Shown here piece after piece: positions 25,111 to 33,634 of a DNA stretch of 38,933 bases. Where the stretch lies: positions 1-38,933 of the forward strand of contig CABYOM010000009.1 in the NCBI GenBank assembly GCA_902520595.1, in the 5' to 3' direction. How positions within the stretch are numbered: the first letter of the stretch is position 1; every line of letters starts with the position of its first letter. This stretch comes from an uncultured Candidatus Poseidoniales archaeon. Lineage in GTDB: Archaea; Thermoplasmatota; Poseidoniia; Poseidoniales; Poseidoniaceae. The translations under genes and the position numbers were made by a program. The notes under the pieces were generated by a model, which saw only the letters and a list, made by a program, of their open reading frames with translations, did no database searches and had not been told where the DNA came from.

Positions 25111-25122
25111 ATGCATATATTC
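25111..25122. promoter_or_regulatory. Shared TATA-like element between uvrC and the DsrE-like gene
   Basis: ATGCATATATTC lies in the 96-bp spacer between the divergent uvrC and DsrE-like genes. It is nearly symmetrical, so it can serve either strand. It is about 33 nt from the plus-strand ATG at 25149, predicting a short leader, and about 60 nt from the uvrC ATG at 25052. Confidence 0.45.
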
Positions 25123-25148
25123 ATAATCCTCACCATTGAGGCAAATAC

Positions 25149-25538
25149 ATGTCAAAACGTGTTTTTGTGAAGTTTGTGTCGGAGCCAAAAAATGATCCAA
25201 TAAAGACCATTGTTGGGTTAGCATGTGCTGCCCAAGCAATCAATGACGGTCATGAAGTCAGCGTCTTTTTCGCTGCAGCAGGAACTCGAGTTCTCGAACC
25301 CGCTTACATTGATGAGTTGGACAAAGAACTCGGTGCTGAAGTCCCTATGGTTCGAAATTTCATGGAACTAATGATCTCCAGTGCGACCTTGTATTGCTCA
25401 TTTGCATCAGTAAAGGCAGTATTAGGCCACAGCGAGGGAGACGGTGCGCTTATCGTACCTGATGATGGAATCGCATGGAGCGGCCCGCCAGGAGTTATTG
25501 CATTGGCAACCGCTGCAGAAGTTCAACTCACATATTAA
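25149..25538 (+). CDS. DsrE/DsrF-like family protein
   Basis: This 129-residue protein has the small alpha/beta fold of DsrE/TusD-like sulphur carriers: a first strand, then GLACAAQAINDGHEVSVFFAAAG, which is the family's typical helix-strand segment. Cys83 in LYCSFAS is near the usual sulphur-carrying cysteine of the family; Cys26 is also present. Members move persulphide sulphur in tRNA thiolation or dissimilatory sulphur metabolism, but many single-domain homologues have no known role. It heads a three-gene group with an SRPBCC-type and a thioredoxin-fold protein on the same strand. The short spacing suggests cotranscription. Confidence 0.78.
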   Translation: MSKRVFVKFVSEPKNDPIKTIVGLACAAQAINDGHEVSVFFAAAGTRVLEPAYIDELDKELGAEVPMVRNFMELMISSATLYCSFASVKAVLGHSEGDGALIVPDDGIAWSGPPGVIALATAAEVQLTY

Positions 25539-25568
25539 GACGAAGTGAATTGCCAATTGACGATTACT

Positions 25569-26072
25569 ATGGTGAAGGAATATTCGAGCCGATTACCGGT
25601 TAGTTTCTCCAAAGAATTGGAATTTGATACCGGTGAGGTGTGGAGTATTATCTCTTCACCTGGCCATCTTAATCTCTTTCACCCGTTCTGTAAATCCAAT
25701 GAGGCAATACAATGGAACGGTGAACATTCTGACCAGCTGATTTATCTGAATGAGAGAAATTATATTCGAAAATTTCAGACTTGGGATGAGGGGAAGGGTT
25801 TCACTCTCCTCATCGGAGATGAAGGAGGCCCTCAATCGTATGTCGTATGGGAACTTGAAAAGAAGCAAGACCAATCGATATTAACCATTACCGTCTATCC
25901 ATATATTTTGGCGAAACTTCCCAATTTCATGGCCTACATGCCTCACGTAATGTGGGTGAAACCGCGTCTTCAAAGGTATCTTCATTCAGTTTTAACAGGG
26001 CTTGAATACCATCTTCAAACCGGAAAAACGGTTCCTCGAAATCATTTTGGAAAGCACCCTTGGTTCTCCTAA
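25569..26072 (+). CDS. SRPBCC/START-like ligand-binding protein
   Basis: This 167-residue soluble protein reads like a Bet v 1/SRPBCC fold. There is an N-terminal strand (FSKELEFDTGEVWSIISSPGHLNLFHPF) with the VWSIIS helix, a run of antiparallel strands with YVVWELEKK and ILTITVYPYIL, and a long C-terminal helix (MWVKPRLQRYLHSVLTGLEYHL). Such proteins bind lipids or other hydrophobic ligands in a deep pocket. The ligand cannot be deduced. The start is uncertain: ATG 25569 is used, while a GTG at 25545 is an alternative only six bases after the DsrE stop. Confidence 0.65.
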   Translation: MVKEYSSRLPVSFSKELEFDTGEVWSIISSPGHLNLFHPFCKSNEAIQWNGEHSDQLIYLNERNYIRKFQTWDEGKGFTLLIGDEGGPQSYVVWELEKKQDQSILTITVYPYILAKLPNFMAYMPHVMWVKPRLQRYLHSVLTGLEYHLQTGKTVPRNHFGKHPWFS

Positions 26073-26115
26073 ACCAAGTCGGTGCGTTAATGCTGTATGG
26101 CACACACGTGGAAGC

Positions 26116-26562
26116 ATGGACGATGTTTTTCCCTCGATTCACGGGAAGAATCTCAACAAACGAAGCCTCACAGTTCCTGATGATTTCACAGAGAAGAATA
26201 TCTTCATTATCGTGGCTTTTCTTCAATGGCAACAAAGAGCAGTGGATGAAGTCATTGAACAGTTAGAAGCAAGTGATGTTCACCTTACTCATCACGTCAT
26301 TGAGGTCCCTGTCATTCAACAATCTACCTGGCTGCGACAAGTTCGCCTTGATACAATCATGCGACTGGGCATCAGAAACCGTGCGGTTCGTCAAAGAACC
26401 ATTACCGTCTATCTTGACAAAAAAGAGTTCCAAGCAAGTCTCGATATCCCTAACGATGAATCGATTCATTGGTTTGTTGTGGATCATGCAACAAAGAAAA
26501 TTCTCATGCGGGGTGCAGGAAATATTTCTTCTCAAGAAATAGATGCCATAACGCGAAAATAA
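26116..26562 (+). CDS. Thioredoxin-fold protein lacking cysteines, ATP10/AhpC-like
   Basis: This 148-residue protein opens with DVFPSIHGKNLNKRSLTVP and NIFIIVAFLQWQQRAVDEVI, which resemble the start of AhpC/TSA and ATP10-like thioredoxin-fold proteins. A later EVPVIQQS stretch is at the place of the cis-proline loop, and an IHWFVVDHATKKILMRGAG strand pair ends the fold. It contains no cysteine, so it cannot act as a peroxidase or disulphide enzyme and is more likely a structural or assembly factor. ATG 26116 is chosen because the longer TTG start would overlap the upstream gene. Its stop is four bases from the convergent photolyase. The call rests on weak pattern similarity. Confidence 0.5.
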   Translation: MDDVFPSIHGKNLNKRSLTVPDDFTEKNIFIIVAFLQWQQRAVDEVIEQLEASDVHLTHHVIEVPVIQQSTWLRQVRLDTIMRLGIRNRAVRQRTITVYLDKKEFQASLDIPNDESIHWFVVDHATKKILMRGAGNISSQEIDAITRK

Positions 26563-26566
26563 TTAC

Positions 26567-28057
26567 TCAATTTCTTCGTTTTCGGCTTCCATGTATCTCA
26601 TACACAAGGCTCGAGCGTCTTTTCACCTCAGGTTTCCCTTTGGCTGAATAGGACTTACTCACGCCTTCTTTGCGAGAGACTTTCTCATCAACAATTGGGG
26701 CAGGGTAATCCTTGCCAATTATACAGTTATACATCTCTTGCTGTTCTTGAGTCATTAACCAAGGTTCATGGATAAACTCAGCAGGAACTGAAGCCAGTTC
26801 TCCAACCCATTCTCTGATGAAATCCCCTTCCGGGTCTTGGTCTTCGGATTGCTTACGAACTGAATATGCGCGCACAGAGTTGATTCCAGTCACTCCGGAT
26901 TGCATGTGTACCTGCGACCAATGTATACCGGGCTCATAATCAAGGAAAAGGCGTGCAAGGTGTAAGCCGGTATCTTGCCAAGGCAGCCATAATGTGTAAG
27001 ATGCAACCGATTGAAGCATCGCTCTCATTCTGAAGTTAATCCAGCCAGTGGCGATAAGAGAGCGCATGCATGCGTCAAAAAATGGCCAGCCTGTTTGCCC
27101 TTTTGCCCAAGCTTGGTATCGCTGTTCATCATGCACTCGTTCAAGATGCCCATCAAGCTCAGGATTGACGGCAATCTCATCCATGGTCGTTTCAAACTCC
27201 AACCTTTGAATAAAATGGCAGTGCCATGCAAGCCTGCTTTGAAATGAACTTAGACTGGACGTCCAACCTCGGTTTTCTGCTGAACGAGGGTTGATTCTCA
27301 CCTTTTTTTGCTTCCTTCGGCTGTGGTGTAGGATTTGGCGAATGGTGATGCAACCTGTGCTGATGTAAGGGGATAATCGAGAACAGGCTTCCCTTCCAGT
27401 AACGGGGCTCGACATACCGGAACGATATTTTCTGCCCCTCTCATCCAAGAAGGAAAACAGAACAGATATTGCCGCTTTTTCTCCTGCAATTGGCCGATAT
27501 TCAAGCTCTCTAGGTGTTATTCCGAGTTCCTTCGCCTCCGGAATCAGATCAGATTTCAAATTCTCAGGTGATTGGATGGTCACTGGTGTAGTGATTAATT
27601 CACCGTCCACACGAGCATCCCTTTGACTCTTCCAATGGTCCCGAGATTGCAGGCCCCTGATGACTCCATTTGTCGCGTATTCAGTGAATGTGACTTCATT
27701 TTCTTTGCACCATTTAGTCACTGATTTATCACGTTCCCACGACCATGTAAGTCCAGTTTCTTCATGACTGTGGAGGGATGCAATCTGGTATTGTTGATGA
27801 ATTTGTGATAATTTATCGACAACATTCCCAAAGTTGAATAATAATTTTGCTCCAAGTGTTTCAAGCGACTCACTCAACGCTCTGGCACAATCCAATTCCC
27901 ATTCAATATGTATCTCAGACACATCATTTCGCTCTAATCTCTCAGGCTCAATATTGAACAAACAAATTACGGGGTGAGGACTTTTACTCGCTTCAGAAAG
28001 TGCTTGATTATCCGAGACCCTGAGGTCTCGTTTGAACCAGACCACTGAGACAGGCAT
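26567..28057 (-). CDS. Deoxyribodipyrimidine photolyase / cryptochrome, class I-type
   Basis: This is a 496-residue FAD flavoprotein that uses blue light to split UV-induced pyrimidine dimers. The N-terminal antenna domain starts VVWFKRDLRVSDN. The FAD domain is shown by SRLSPYISTGCIT (about 228-238), TGWPFFDACMRSLIATGWIN (about 322-341) and RMRAMLQSV, followed by LARLFLDYEPGIHWSQVHMQSG. These are the hallmarks of the photolyase/cryptochrome superfamily. A cryptochrome role cannot be excluded. A basic C-terminal extension (residues about 470-496) may help DNA binding. A TATA-like TTAATAG lies about 25 nt before the ATG, so the mRNA is probably leaderless. It is convergent with the DsrE-led trio. 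Class assignment would need a tree. Confidence 0.9.
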   Translation of the reverse strand: MPVSVVWFKRDLRVSDNQALSEASKSPHPVICLFNIEPERLERNDVSEIHIEWELDCARALSESLETLGAKLLFNFGNVVDKLSQIHQQYQIASLHSHEETGLTWSWERDKSVTKWCKENEVTFTEYATNGVIRGLQSRDHWKSQRDARVDGELITTPVTIQSPENLKSDLIPEAKELGITPRELEYRPIAGEKAAISVLFSFLDERGRKYRSGMSSPVTGREACSRLSPYISTGCITIRQILHHSRRKQKKVRINPRSAENRGWTSSLSSFQSRLAWHCHFIQRLEFETTMDEIAVNPELDGHLERVHDEQRYQAWAKGQTGWPFFDACMRSLIATGWINFRMRAMLQSVASYTLWLPWQDTGLHLARLFLDYEPGIHWSQVHMQSGVTGINSVRAYSVRKQSEDQDPEGDFIREWVGELASVPAEFIHEPWLMTQEQQEMYNCIIGKDYPAPIVDEKVSRKEGVSKSYSAKGKPEVKRRSSLVYEIHGSRKRRN

Positions 28058-28146
28058 GAGGGTAAATCAATTCTACATTCTATTAAGCCATGTTTCAAAT
28101 CTTGCAGACATAAATGCTTAGAAATCACTTATGCATGACGGGGAAG

Positions 28147-28156
28147 GATAAAAATA
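28147..28156 (+). promoter_or_regulatory. TATA-like element of the TSP3 surface protein gene
   Basis: GATAAAAATA lies about 27 nt before the ATG at 28178. Transcription should therefore begin at or next to the start codon, giving a leaderless mRNA. The spacer 28058-28177 has no other gene. Confidence 0.5.
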
Positions 28157-28177
28157 ACAACTCTATAACGCCCACGC

Positions 28178-31135
28178 ATGAAGCGTATCGGGATTTTATC
28201 AGTTGCCTTACTCCTGTTTTTTTCAACAACCATAATTCCCACTGCCAGTGGAGAAGAAACTCCTGAGGTTGATCCTGAAGTCTGGATTGATGGTTGGAAA
28301 TTGCGCTCATCCGAAGATTTACGACTCTACTCGAGCCACATACTCCGCTTTTGGGACGGAAGTTACGGTCACGACGATCAGGGGAATTTCTATGTTGCCT
28401 TTGTCGATGAGAATGTTGAAATTGACCCAGCCAACCCCGGTGAAACGAGTCATAAATCTGATGAACGAGCCATCTACATTTTGAAATATGATCCTTTGGG
28501 AGTTCTTGAATGGAGTAAGAGTGTAACTTCGACACGAAATGACTGTAACGCCTGGAATGACAATGAATGTAGATTAATGGGGCTACACATTGTTGCAGAG
28601 GACTCCTTTTTCATGACTTGGCAAACCTACAACACGGCTACTTTCGAATTTGATGACGATGTTGATGTAAGCGTTAGCGGACACCGTTTAGCCATAGCTT
28701 ACCACAACCAAGACGGTTGGCAATATGCAGATTCAACCCAAACGAGGGGATGGACCGTTGATTATGTTGTGAAGCAAGAATTAGACGACAACAATAATCT
28801 CATTATTGTCTTCAAAGAAGATAACAATGGAGGCCTCCAAGAGTATACTGTTCGGGCATATGACGAGAACGGTGGAAAGTGGGCCCGTAACCTCGAAGTT
28901 TCACACGAATGGCCAACATACGATTACAACCCATTGCTAATCGATGTTGTAGGTTCTCAAACCCATTTCTTTGCGTTTACAAAAAACAGTATTCGATACG
29001 ACTCACAGACGATATCATGCCCATCCGATTCAATAGATGATTACTGTCACATTTGGATAAGCATTGACACAAATGGGATTAAACAAAGCCAGGTGGTTGT
29101 GAATTACACATCAATGGTGTTCACAGAATCTTTAGTTCACTCTGGGGGAATATATCTCTTAGGAACAACATTCGATGAAGTTGACGATGACCATACCATG
29201 AGCAACTTTACCGGTACCGTAGTAGAACATAACGAAAGAACGGCTTTCATCGCTAAACTTTCTGACCAAGGAAACTGGGACTTGGCTGAACCGATTTCAG
29301 CAACGAGCGGAAACGAAATCAAGGATTTCTTTGACCAAAGAGACGAGGGCTTCGCAGGTCTGTTTGCACAGGAAAGTGGGGATGTCACGTTCCACTTCCA
29401 ATCCTATGACGGTGGTTATTATCAGTCGGAATATTTCTCAATTCCCGGACAGTTTACAGTGTCAACATACCAAACTTTCATCACCATAAGCTCTCAAAAT
29501 TCGTATATTTCACATACCACTATCGGGTATCAGAATACCGATACCTACAACAATGATTATGCTGCAAAACCAGTGGTAGGACCCAACGGTTATCTCGCAG
29601 CGTTCTTTGAAGGACGAGGAGGAGAAAGTGACGTCATTCTACCTGATGGAACCTCGCATTACGGTGGTTTAGCATTTATTGATTATGAATCTGGAGGAGT
29701 TCTTGACTTCAAACCAATAGAATCGTGGGGTAATCATTACATGTATCCTCTATCGATCAGTTCGAACGGTGATTTGCTGACTTGGGAAAGTGTTCGTATC
29801 AGCAACACTTGGTATGAATCCTTCACGAATTTTGCCGTTGATAGAGACAATGATGGTCTTGGAGAAGGAGATAACTGCCCGTCTTCATACAATCCAAATC
29901 AGGAAGATTATGACGGTGATGGCATTGGCGATGCGTGTGATTTTGATGATGACAATGACGGTGTTACGGACACTTCTGATGAATGTCCTACAAGCGATTT
30001 AGAATGGGAAAGTAACAACATCACCAATCATGACAGCGATGGCTGTGAAGATAACACCGAAGATTACGATGATGATGGCGATGGTATACCCGATATTCTC
30101 GACTTATGTCCTCGAGGGATTACGGGCTATGGCGATGATGCTGACCAAGATGGATGTAAGGATCTTGAAGACCTCGATGATGATGATGATGGAGTCAATG
30201 ACGGCTCTGACTCGTGTAATCCTGGTGTGATATCTTGGTCTTCAGGAACACTTACGGACCATGATGGCGACGGTTGCCAAGATTCTGATGAAGATAAGGA
30301 CGATGATAATGATGGAGTATTGGATGTCTTGGATTACTGTCCTACTGGAGTGACTGGTTGGCTGTCAAATTCGAATACTGACGTAGATGGTGATGGTTGC
30401 GAAGACTCAACTGAAGACCTTGAATGCTGTGGCGAAGAAACTGAAAACACAGACGACCAGGGAAATTCTAACGACGCTGATGACTCAAATGATCAAGGTA
30501 ACACGAACGACCCGGGAAATACTGACAATCAGGGTAACACTAACAACGATTCTGGTGATGTCATAATCTACTACTTGTGTCCGGTCACCTTAGAGGCCGT
30601 CGAAGATATTGATGAATGCCCAGAAGCGATTCAAATTACCAACGAAACGAATGTAACAACCATTCTCATTGACTCACAATCAAACCTATCTGAAGAATAT
30701 GAAATCTGTCCAGATGGCAATTATATTGTGCTCAACGGAGCAGATTGCCCTGTCAATGATGCTACGACGAACGATGACCTCGAAAGCGCTATCGTTGAAA
30801 ATTCGGTCGCACCTTGGGTCTTGTATGTCGCTATGGGATCAGTTGGAGTTTCAATCTGTTCAATGCTCATCGTGATTTTTAGAAGCGGTTCAAACAAGAA
30901 TGAAGATACTGGTAAATGGTCAACTGATTCTCTCGATGATTTGTTTCTTCGCACTTCCCCTGGCCAATCTATTCAAGATTGGATCTCTGGAACACAATCA
31001 CCGCCAGCCGGAATGAGTGGTTCAATAGATGATGGTTTTGAATGGGTAGAGTGGCCGCCTAAATCCGATGATTTCTGGTATCGCCATGAGGATTCAAACG
31101 ATGAGTGGAAAAGATACGATAAAGCAAATCCCTAA
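28178..31135 (+). CDS. Large secreted surface protein with TSP3-type calcium repeats, anchor and WYR tail
   Basis: This 985-residue protein has a signal peptide at about 1-25. Residues about 26-550 are a beta-rich region with repeated W- and Y-rich strands that could be a propeller or lectin-like fold. Residues 555-747 hold DxDxDGxxD thrombospondin type 3-like calcium repeats with interleaved Cys-Pro pairs. A low-complexity Asn/Asp/Gly/Gln linker (about 757-793) follows. A membrane helix (about 877-905) anchors the chain. The cytoplasmic tail ends in GFEWVEW, FWYR and EWKRYD, matching the tail of the acidic protein at 13938. TSP3 repeats are typical of extracellular proteins that need calcium. 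The role may be adhesion or polymer binding; no catalytic motif is recognised. Confidence 0.85.
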   Translation: MKRIGILSVALLLFFSTTIIPTASGEETPEVDPEVWIDGWKLRSSEDLRLYSSHILRFWDGSYGHDDQGNFYVAFVDENVEIDPANPGETSHKSDERAIYILKYDPLGVLEWSKSVTSTRNDCNAWNDNECRLMGLHIVAEDSFFMTWQTYNTATFEFDDDVDVSVSGHRLAIAYHNQDGWQYADSTQTRGWTVDYVVKQELDDNNNLIIVFKEDNNGGLQEYTVRAYDENGGKWARNLEVSHEWPTYDYNPLLIDVVGSQTHFFAFTKNSIRYDSQTISCPSDSIDDYCHIWISIDTNGIKQSQVVVNYTSMVFTESLVHSGGIYLLGTTFDEVDDDHTMSNFTGTVVEHNERTAFIAKLSDQGNWDLAEPISATSGNEIKDFFDQRDEGFAGLFAQESGDVTFHFQSYDGGYYQSEYFSIPGQFTVSTYQTFITISSQNSYISHTTIGYQNTDTYNNDYAAKPVVGPNGYLAAFFEGRGGESDVILPDGTSHYGGLAFIDYESGGVLDFKPIESWGNHYMYPLSISSNGDLLTWESVRISNTWYESFTNFAVDRDNDGLGEGDNCPSSYNPNQEDYDGDGIGDACDFDDDNDGVTDTSDECPTSDLEWESNNITNHDSDGCEDNTEDYDDDGDGIPDILDLCPRGITGYGDDADQDGCKDLEDLDDDDDGVNDGSDSCNPGVISWSSGTLTDHDGDGCQDSDEDKDDDNDGVLDVLDYCPTGVTGWLSNSNTDVDGDGCEDSTEDLECCGEETENTDDQGNSNDADDSNDQGNTNDPGNTDNQGNTNNDSGDVIIYYLCPVTLEAVEDIDECPEAIQITNETNVTTILIDSQSNLSEEYEICPDGNYIVLNGADCPVNDATTNDDLESAIVENSVAPWVLYVAMGSVGVSICSMLIVIFRSGSNKNEDTGKWSTDSLDDLFLRTSPGQSIQDWISGTQSPPAGMSGSIDDGFEWVEWPPKSDDFWYRHEDSNDEWKRYDKANP
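29840..30418 (+). repeat. TSP3-like calcium-binding repeat block
   Basis: Residues 555-747 of the surface protein carry several units of the pattern D-x-D-x-D-G-x-x-D, as in DYDGDGIGDACD and DHDGDGCQDSDED. Conserved Cys-Pro sites lie between them (DNCPSS, DECPTS, DLCPRG, DYCPTG). The unit spacing varies, so the block is degenerate and not an exact tandem repeat. Confidence 0.85.
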
Positions 31136-31195
31136 ATGCGATTTTTCCCTACATTCAATGAAATCGAAGTTCAATTCTCTCACCAAGTGAAGAGA

Positions 31196-33037
31196 TCAAA
31201 TCAACTTCGTTTGCAAGGAGATACTTTTTCGCTTCACAGCAGAATTGAGGCTCCATAGAAGGCCAACTGCTTGCCATACAGATTGCTCAAGAAATGACTG
31301 CAAATCCTCTTCATCAATTGATGTTTTTTGAGGTTGAAAAACCACCAATCCTTCATCCGATACCTCATCGGCGACCTTGATGTCTTTTCGCAGTAGATGA
31401 CGTACGTCGTCAAGCGTATCGGTCTGGTGGTGCTCACACATCGATGCAACTCGTTGCTCCATCCAGTTCGGGAAGATTGAGCTATCCTCTGCGTCGAGGA
31501 GAGCATGAGCTTCAGCAGCATCGGTTTTGACAATATGGACATCAAGACCATTGTCATGCAGTATGCGAGCTACTGTTGATGCAGCAATATCTGTTCCAAT
31601 AACAAAATACGGTCCTTGATTATGGCTTGTAGGACGGTTGATGTGTTTTTGATAGGACTCCATATCGAGCCTGGATTCATGCGTAACAATGTCACGCTTA
31701 CGCACCACACCCATCACCGGCATTGATGGGAAGAAAGGTCGGTCAAACAAGCCATGGCACCACTGAATACCAACCACTGATGAAGGGTCACGTCCGTCAA
31801 GCGCATACTTGTCATTAAGAGTTTGACCGATAAACAGGGAATGTTCCAGTGAATCAGTCCACAAAGGTATGGCTTTACCCCAAGTCATTCGTAAATTATT
31901 ATGCAGCTCCCCATGACGAAGAAGTGAGAATTGGCACGCATTCCATAACGCCATTGGCGATTCTGCGTATTCCATTTCATGGTCCTTCAGGCGAACCACT
32001 CGAGGGTCGTCAGAAGTATCTCGCCATGATTGGAGTGCCCAATCAGGAAGGTTGAAGGAAGCATAAGGATCGCTAGACGAAAAGATGTGGTGCCAGGGAT
32101 GCTCGCGAAAAATAAGTAACTCATCGAGATATTTCTCCGACGATTTCGTACCGACTGCTGCTGCCTCTCGAGCGACCTTCATCGGGGAGAGAAAACCGTA
32201 GTGAAATGCAGCCGAAAGGCGAGATACACCCGACGGGTCTGCTGCATTGTTACGACGCCGAGCATACCCGTTCAGACCCCTGTCGTAGAACCGTTGCCAC
32301 TTGCCTAATGCCGCTCGCTCCCCACCTCGCTCATGCCATACGGGGAAAACGGAAGGGTCAATTGAACAGGAACGCAGAACTTCGAATCGCTTGCCTAAAT
32401 CTTTGATTTGCTCTGCCACATCAATTGCATCAAACGGTAACTCGCCCGTGTAGGCTTCAGGGTGAGCATCGGAACTGGGCCATGTGGCTTGCAGCCTTTT
32501 TTTCCTCATCTTTTTGGTCGCATCGCGGAACTTGAACGGTCGGTCAACCGACTTACCGAACAGAGGCATCGGTATGACGCAATGGCAATCAATATCAAAC
32601 ACAGGGCATGCAGCACTTGCAGCAATAGTATCTACCCAATCTGTCCACGGTGGAAGTGGAAACAGGTCAGTGATAATGCAACTTGCAGACTGACTGAACG
32701 ACTTCATAACAGATGGGCGATGGCCTTCTCGAGCGATGTGAAGCACATATCGAAGCCCTGCTTTTCTGCACCCTTCATCCATGTCAACCGCTGCATCAAG
32801 CAACATGTTGTGATGCCGTAATGAAGCGTGAGGATAACGCTCATCAATGGCGTGGTAAATCAGCAAGGGCAAGTTATGTTCTACAGCGATATGTTTCCCA
32901 AGGTCGATAGCTGGATTTTCATGAAGTCGAAACGACGATTTCAACCACACCACAACAGGTCCTGAACCATGAGGTTCAGCAATGCTGTTGCGATGTCGTG
33001 TCCGCTCACTCAAGTGAGGCGGAAGTGTTTCAAGCAT
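31196..33037 (-). CDS. Class II-type DNA photolyase with novel C-terminal domain
   Basis: This protein has 613 residues from the ATG at 33037, compared with about 450-480 for ordinary class II photolyases. The N-terminal antenna domain (VVVWLKSSFRLHENPA) and the FAD domain are class II-like: ELHNNLRMTWGKAIPLW and NDKYALDGRDPSS, then IQWCHGLFDRPFFP. The C-terminal 160 residues begin with GPYFVIGTDIAASTVARIL, which reads like the start of a Rossmann-type NAD- or FAD-binding fold, and continue acidic without a known motif. A TATA box (TATATA, about 33061-33066) sits about 27 nt before ATG 33037, so the mRNA is probably leaderless. The gene is convergent with the TSP3 protein gene. Light-driven dimer repair is likely; the tail's role is unknown. 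Confidence 0.85.
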   Translation of the reverse strand: MLETLPPHLSERTRHRNSIAEPHGSGPVVVWLKSSFRLHENPAIDLGKHIAVEHNLPLLIYHAIDERYPHASLRHHNMLLDAAVDMDEGCRKAGLRYVLHIAREGHRPSVMKSFSQSASCIITDLFPLPPWTDWVDTIAASAACPVFDIDCHCVIPMPLFGKSVDRPFKFRDATKKMRKKRLQATWPSSDAHPEAYTGELPFDAIDVAEQIKDLGKRFEVLRSCSIDPSVFPVWHERGGERAALGKWQRFYDRGLNGYARRRNNAADPSGVSRLSAAFHYGFLSPMKVAREAAAVGTKSSEKYLDELLIFREHPWHHIFSSSDPYASFNLPDWALQSWRDTSDDPRVVRLKDHEMEYAESPMALWNACQFSLLRHGELHNNLRMTWGKAIPLWTDSLEHSLFIGQTLNDKYALDGRDPSSVVGIQWCHGLFDRPFFPSMPVMGVVRKRDIVTHESRLDMESYQKHINRPTSHNQGPYFVIGTDIAASTVARILHDNGLDVHIVKTDAAEAHALLDAEDSSIFPNWMEQRVASMCEHHQTDTLDDVRHLLRKDIKVADEVSDEGLVVFQPQKTSIDEEDLQSFLEQSVWQAVGLLWSLNSAVKRKSISLQTKLI

Positions 33038-33060
33038 GATTACCGAAATGCCGTTCTGAA

Positions 33061-33066
33061 TATATA
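33061..33066 (-). promoter_or_regulatory. TATA box of the class II photolyase
   Basis: TATATA on the minus strand lies about 26 nt before the chosen ATG (33037). It supports that start over the longer frame beginning at 33070, which would place the TATA box inside the coding region. Confidence 0.5.
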
Positions 33067-33170
33067 CCACTGTTTTACAATCTTAATCAAGAGGGAGAAA
33101 TACTAATCATTGAGTTCTACAAAAAGACCAATGCTTGGGTAGAAACTTGAAGGGTTTGTAGTTTGGTAAC

Positions 33171-33506
33171 TCACGCATTATGCTCTGGTAAGTTCTGTAT
33201 GAGTGTCGATTCAAGGACTAACCTCTTTCTCTGTTGAGGCGGGAAAGGGGTAGAGCCTGCAAGAGCATCTTTACGCCGTAAAATTCTACGATCTTCGGGA
33301 GCCGTTTCGCAACAGTAACGGTCACTGTCTTCAGGCACGTAAATCAGTGAATAATCTTCTTTCAAAGCCACTTGATAGGGTGCAAATTCTCCTTCAGGCC
33401 AGTTACTTTCACGGTAATTGAGCGCGATAATTCGGCCAGGTCTCCAGCCAAGTTCTCCAAGATTACACAATATGGTTGTTCCAACTCGAAAACGATACTG
33501 TTGCAT
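33171..33506 (-). CDS. Small protein resembling a domain of algal proteins
   Basis: This 111-residue protein has YRFRVGTTILCNLGELGWRP, then GRIIALNYRESNWPEGEFAPYQV and SLIYVPEDSDR. I recall this RVG..(V)LCNLG...PG.(V)..L.YRE..W..G..APYQV..(D)..IY.P pattern from domains in diatom and other algal proteins, often beside MYND fingers or ankyrin repeats. The function is unknown. The rest is basic and may bind nucleic acid or a partner. A strong GAGGAGGAG ribosome-binding site precedes ATG 33506. Gaps on both sides (33038-33170 and 33507-33634) contain no other gene. Transfer from or shared history with phytoplankton is possible but untested. Confidence 0.62.
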   Translation of the reverse strand: MQQYRFRVGTTILCNLGELGWRPGRIIALNYRESNWPEGEFAPYQVALKEDYSLIYVPEDSDRYCCETAPEDRRILRRKDALAGSTPFPPQQRKRLVLESTLIQNLPEHNA

Positions 33507-33634
33507 AATTTACTCTCCTCCTCTAGTTTTTGAGACTATTCTACGCCTTTCATTAGTAAACAATTGATAATCCATCTTCAGTCGTACTTACTTCAGTTAA
33601 GCGATTGTGAATCCAATAAAGGCTTCGGAAACGA

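Noticed and set aside
29840-30418. Possible CRISPR or DNA satellite repeat
   Set aside because: The repetition is in the protein (calcium-repeat codons GAT/GAC) with varying unit length; no exact repeats with unique spacers occur.
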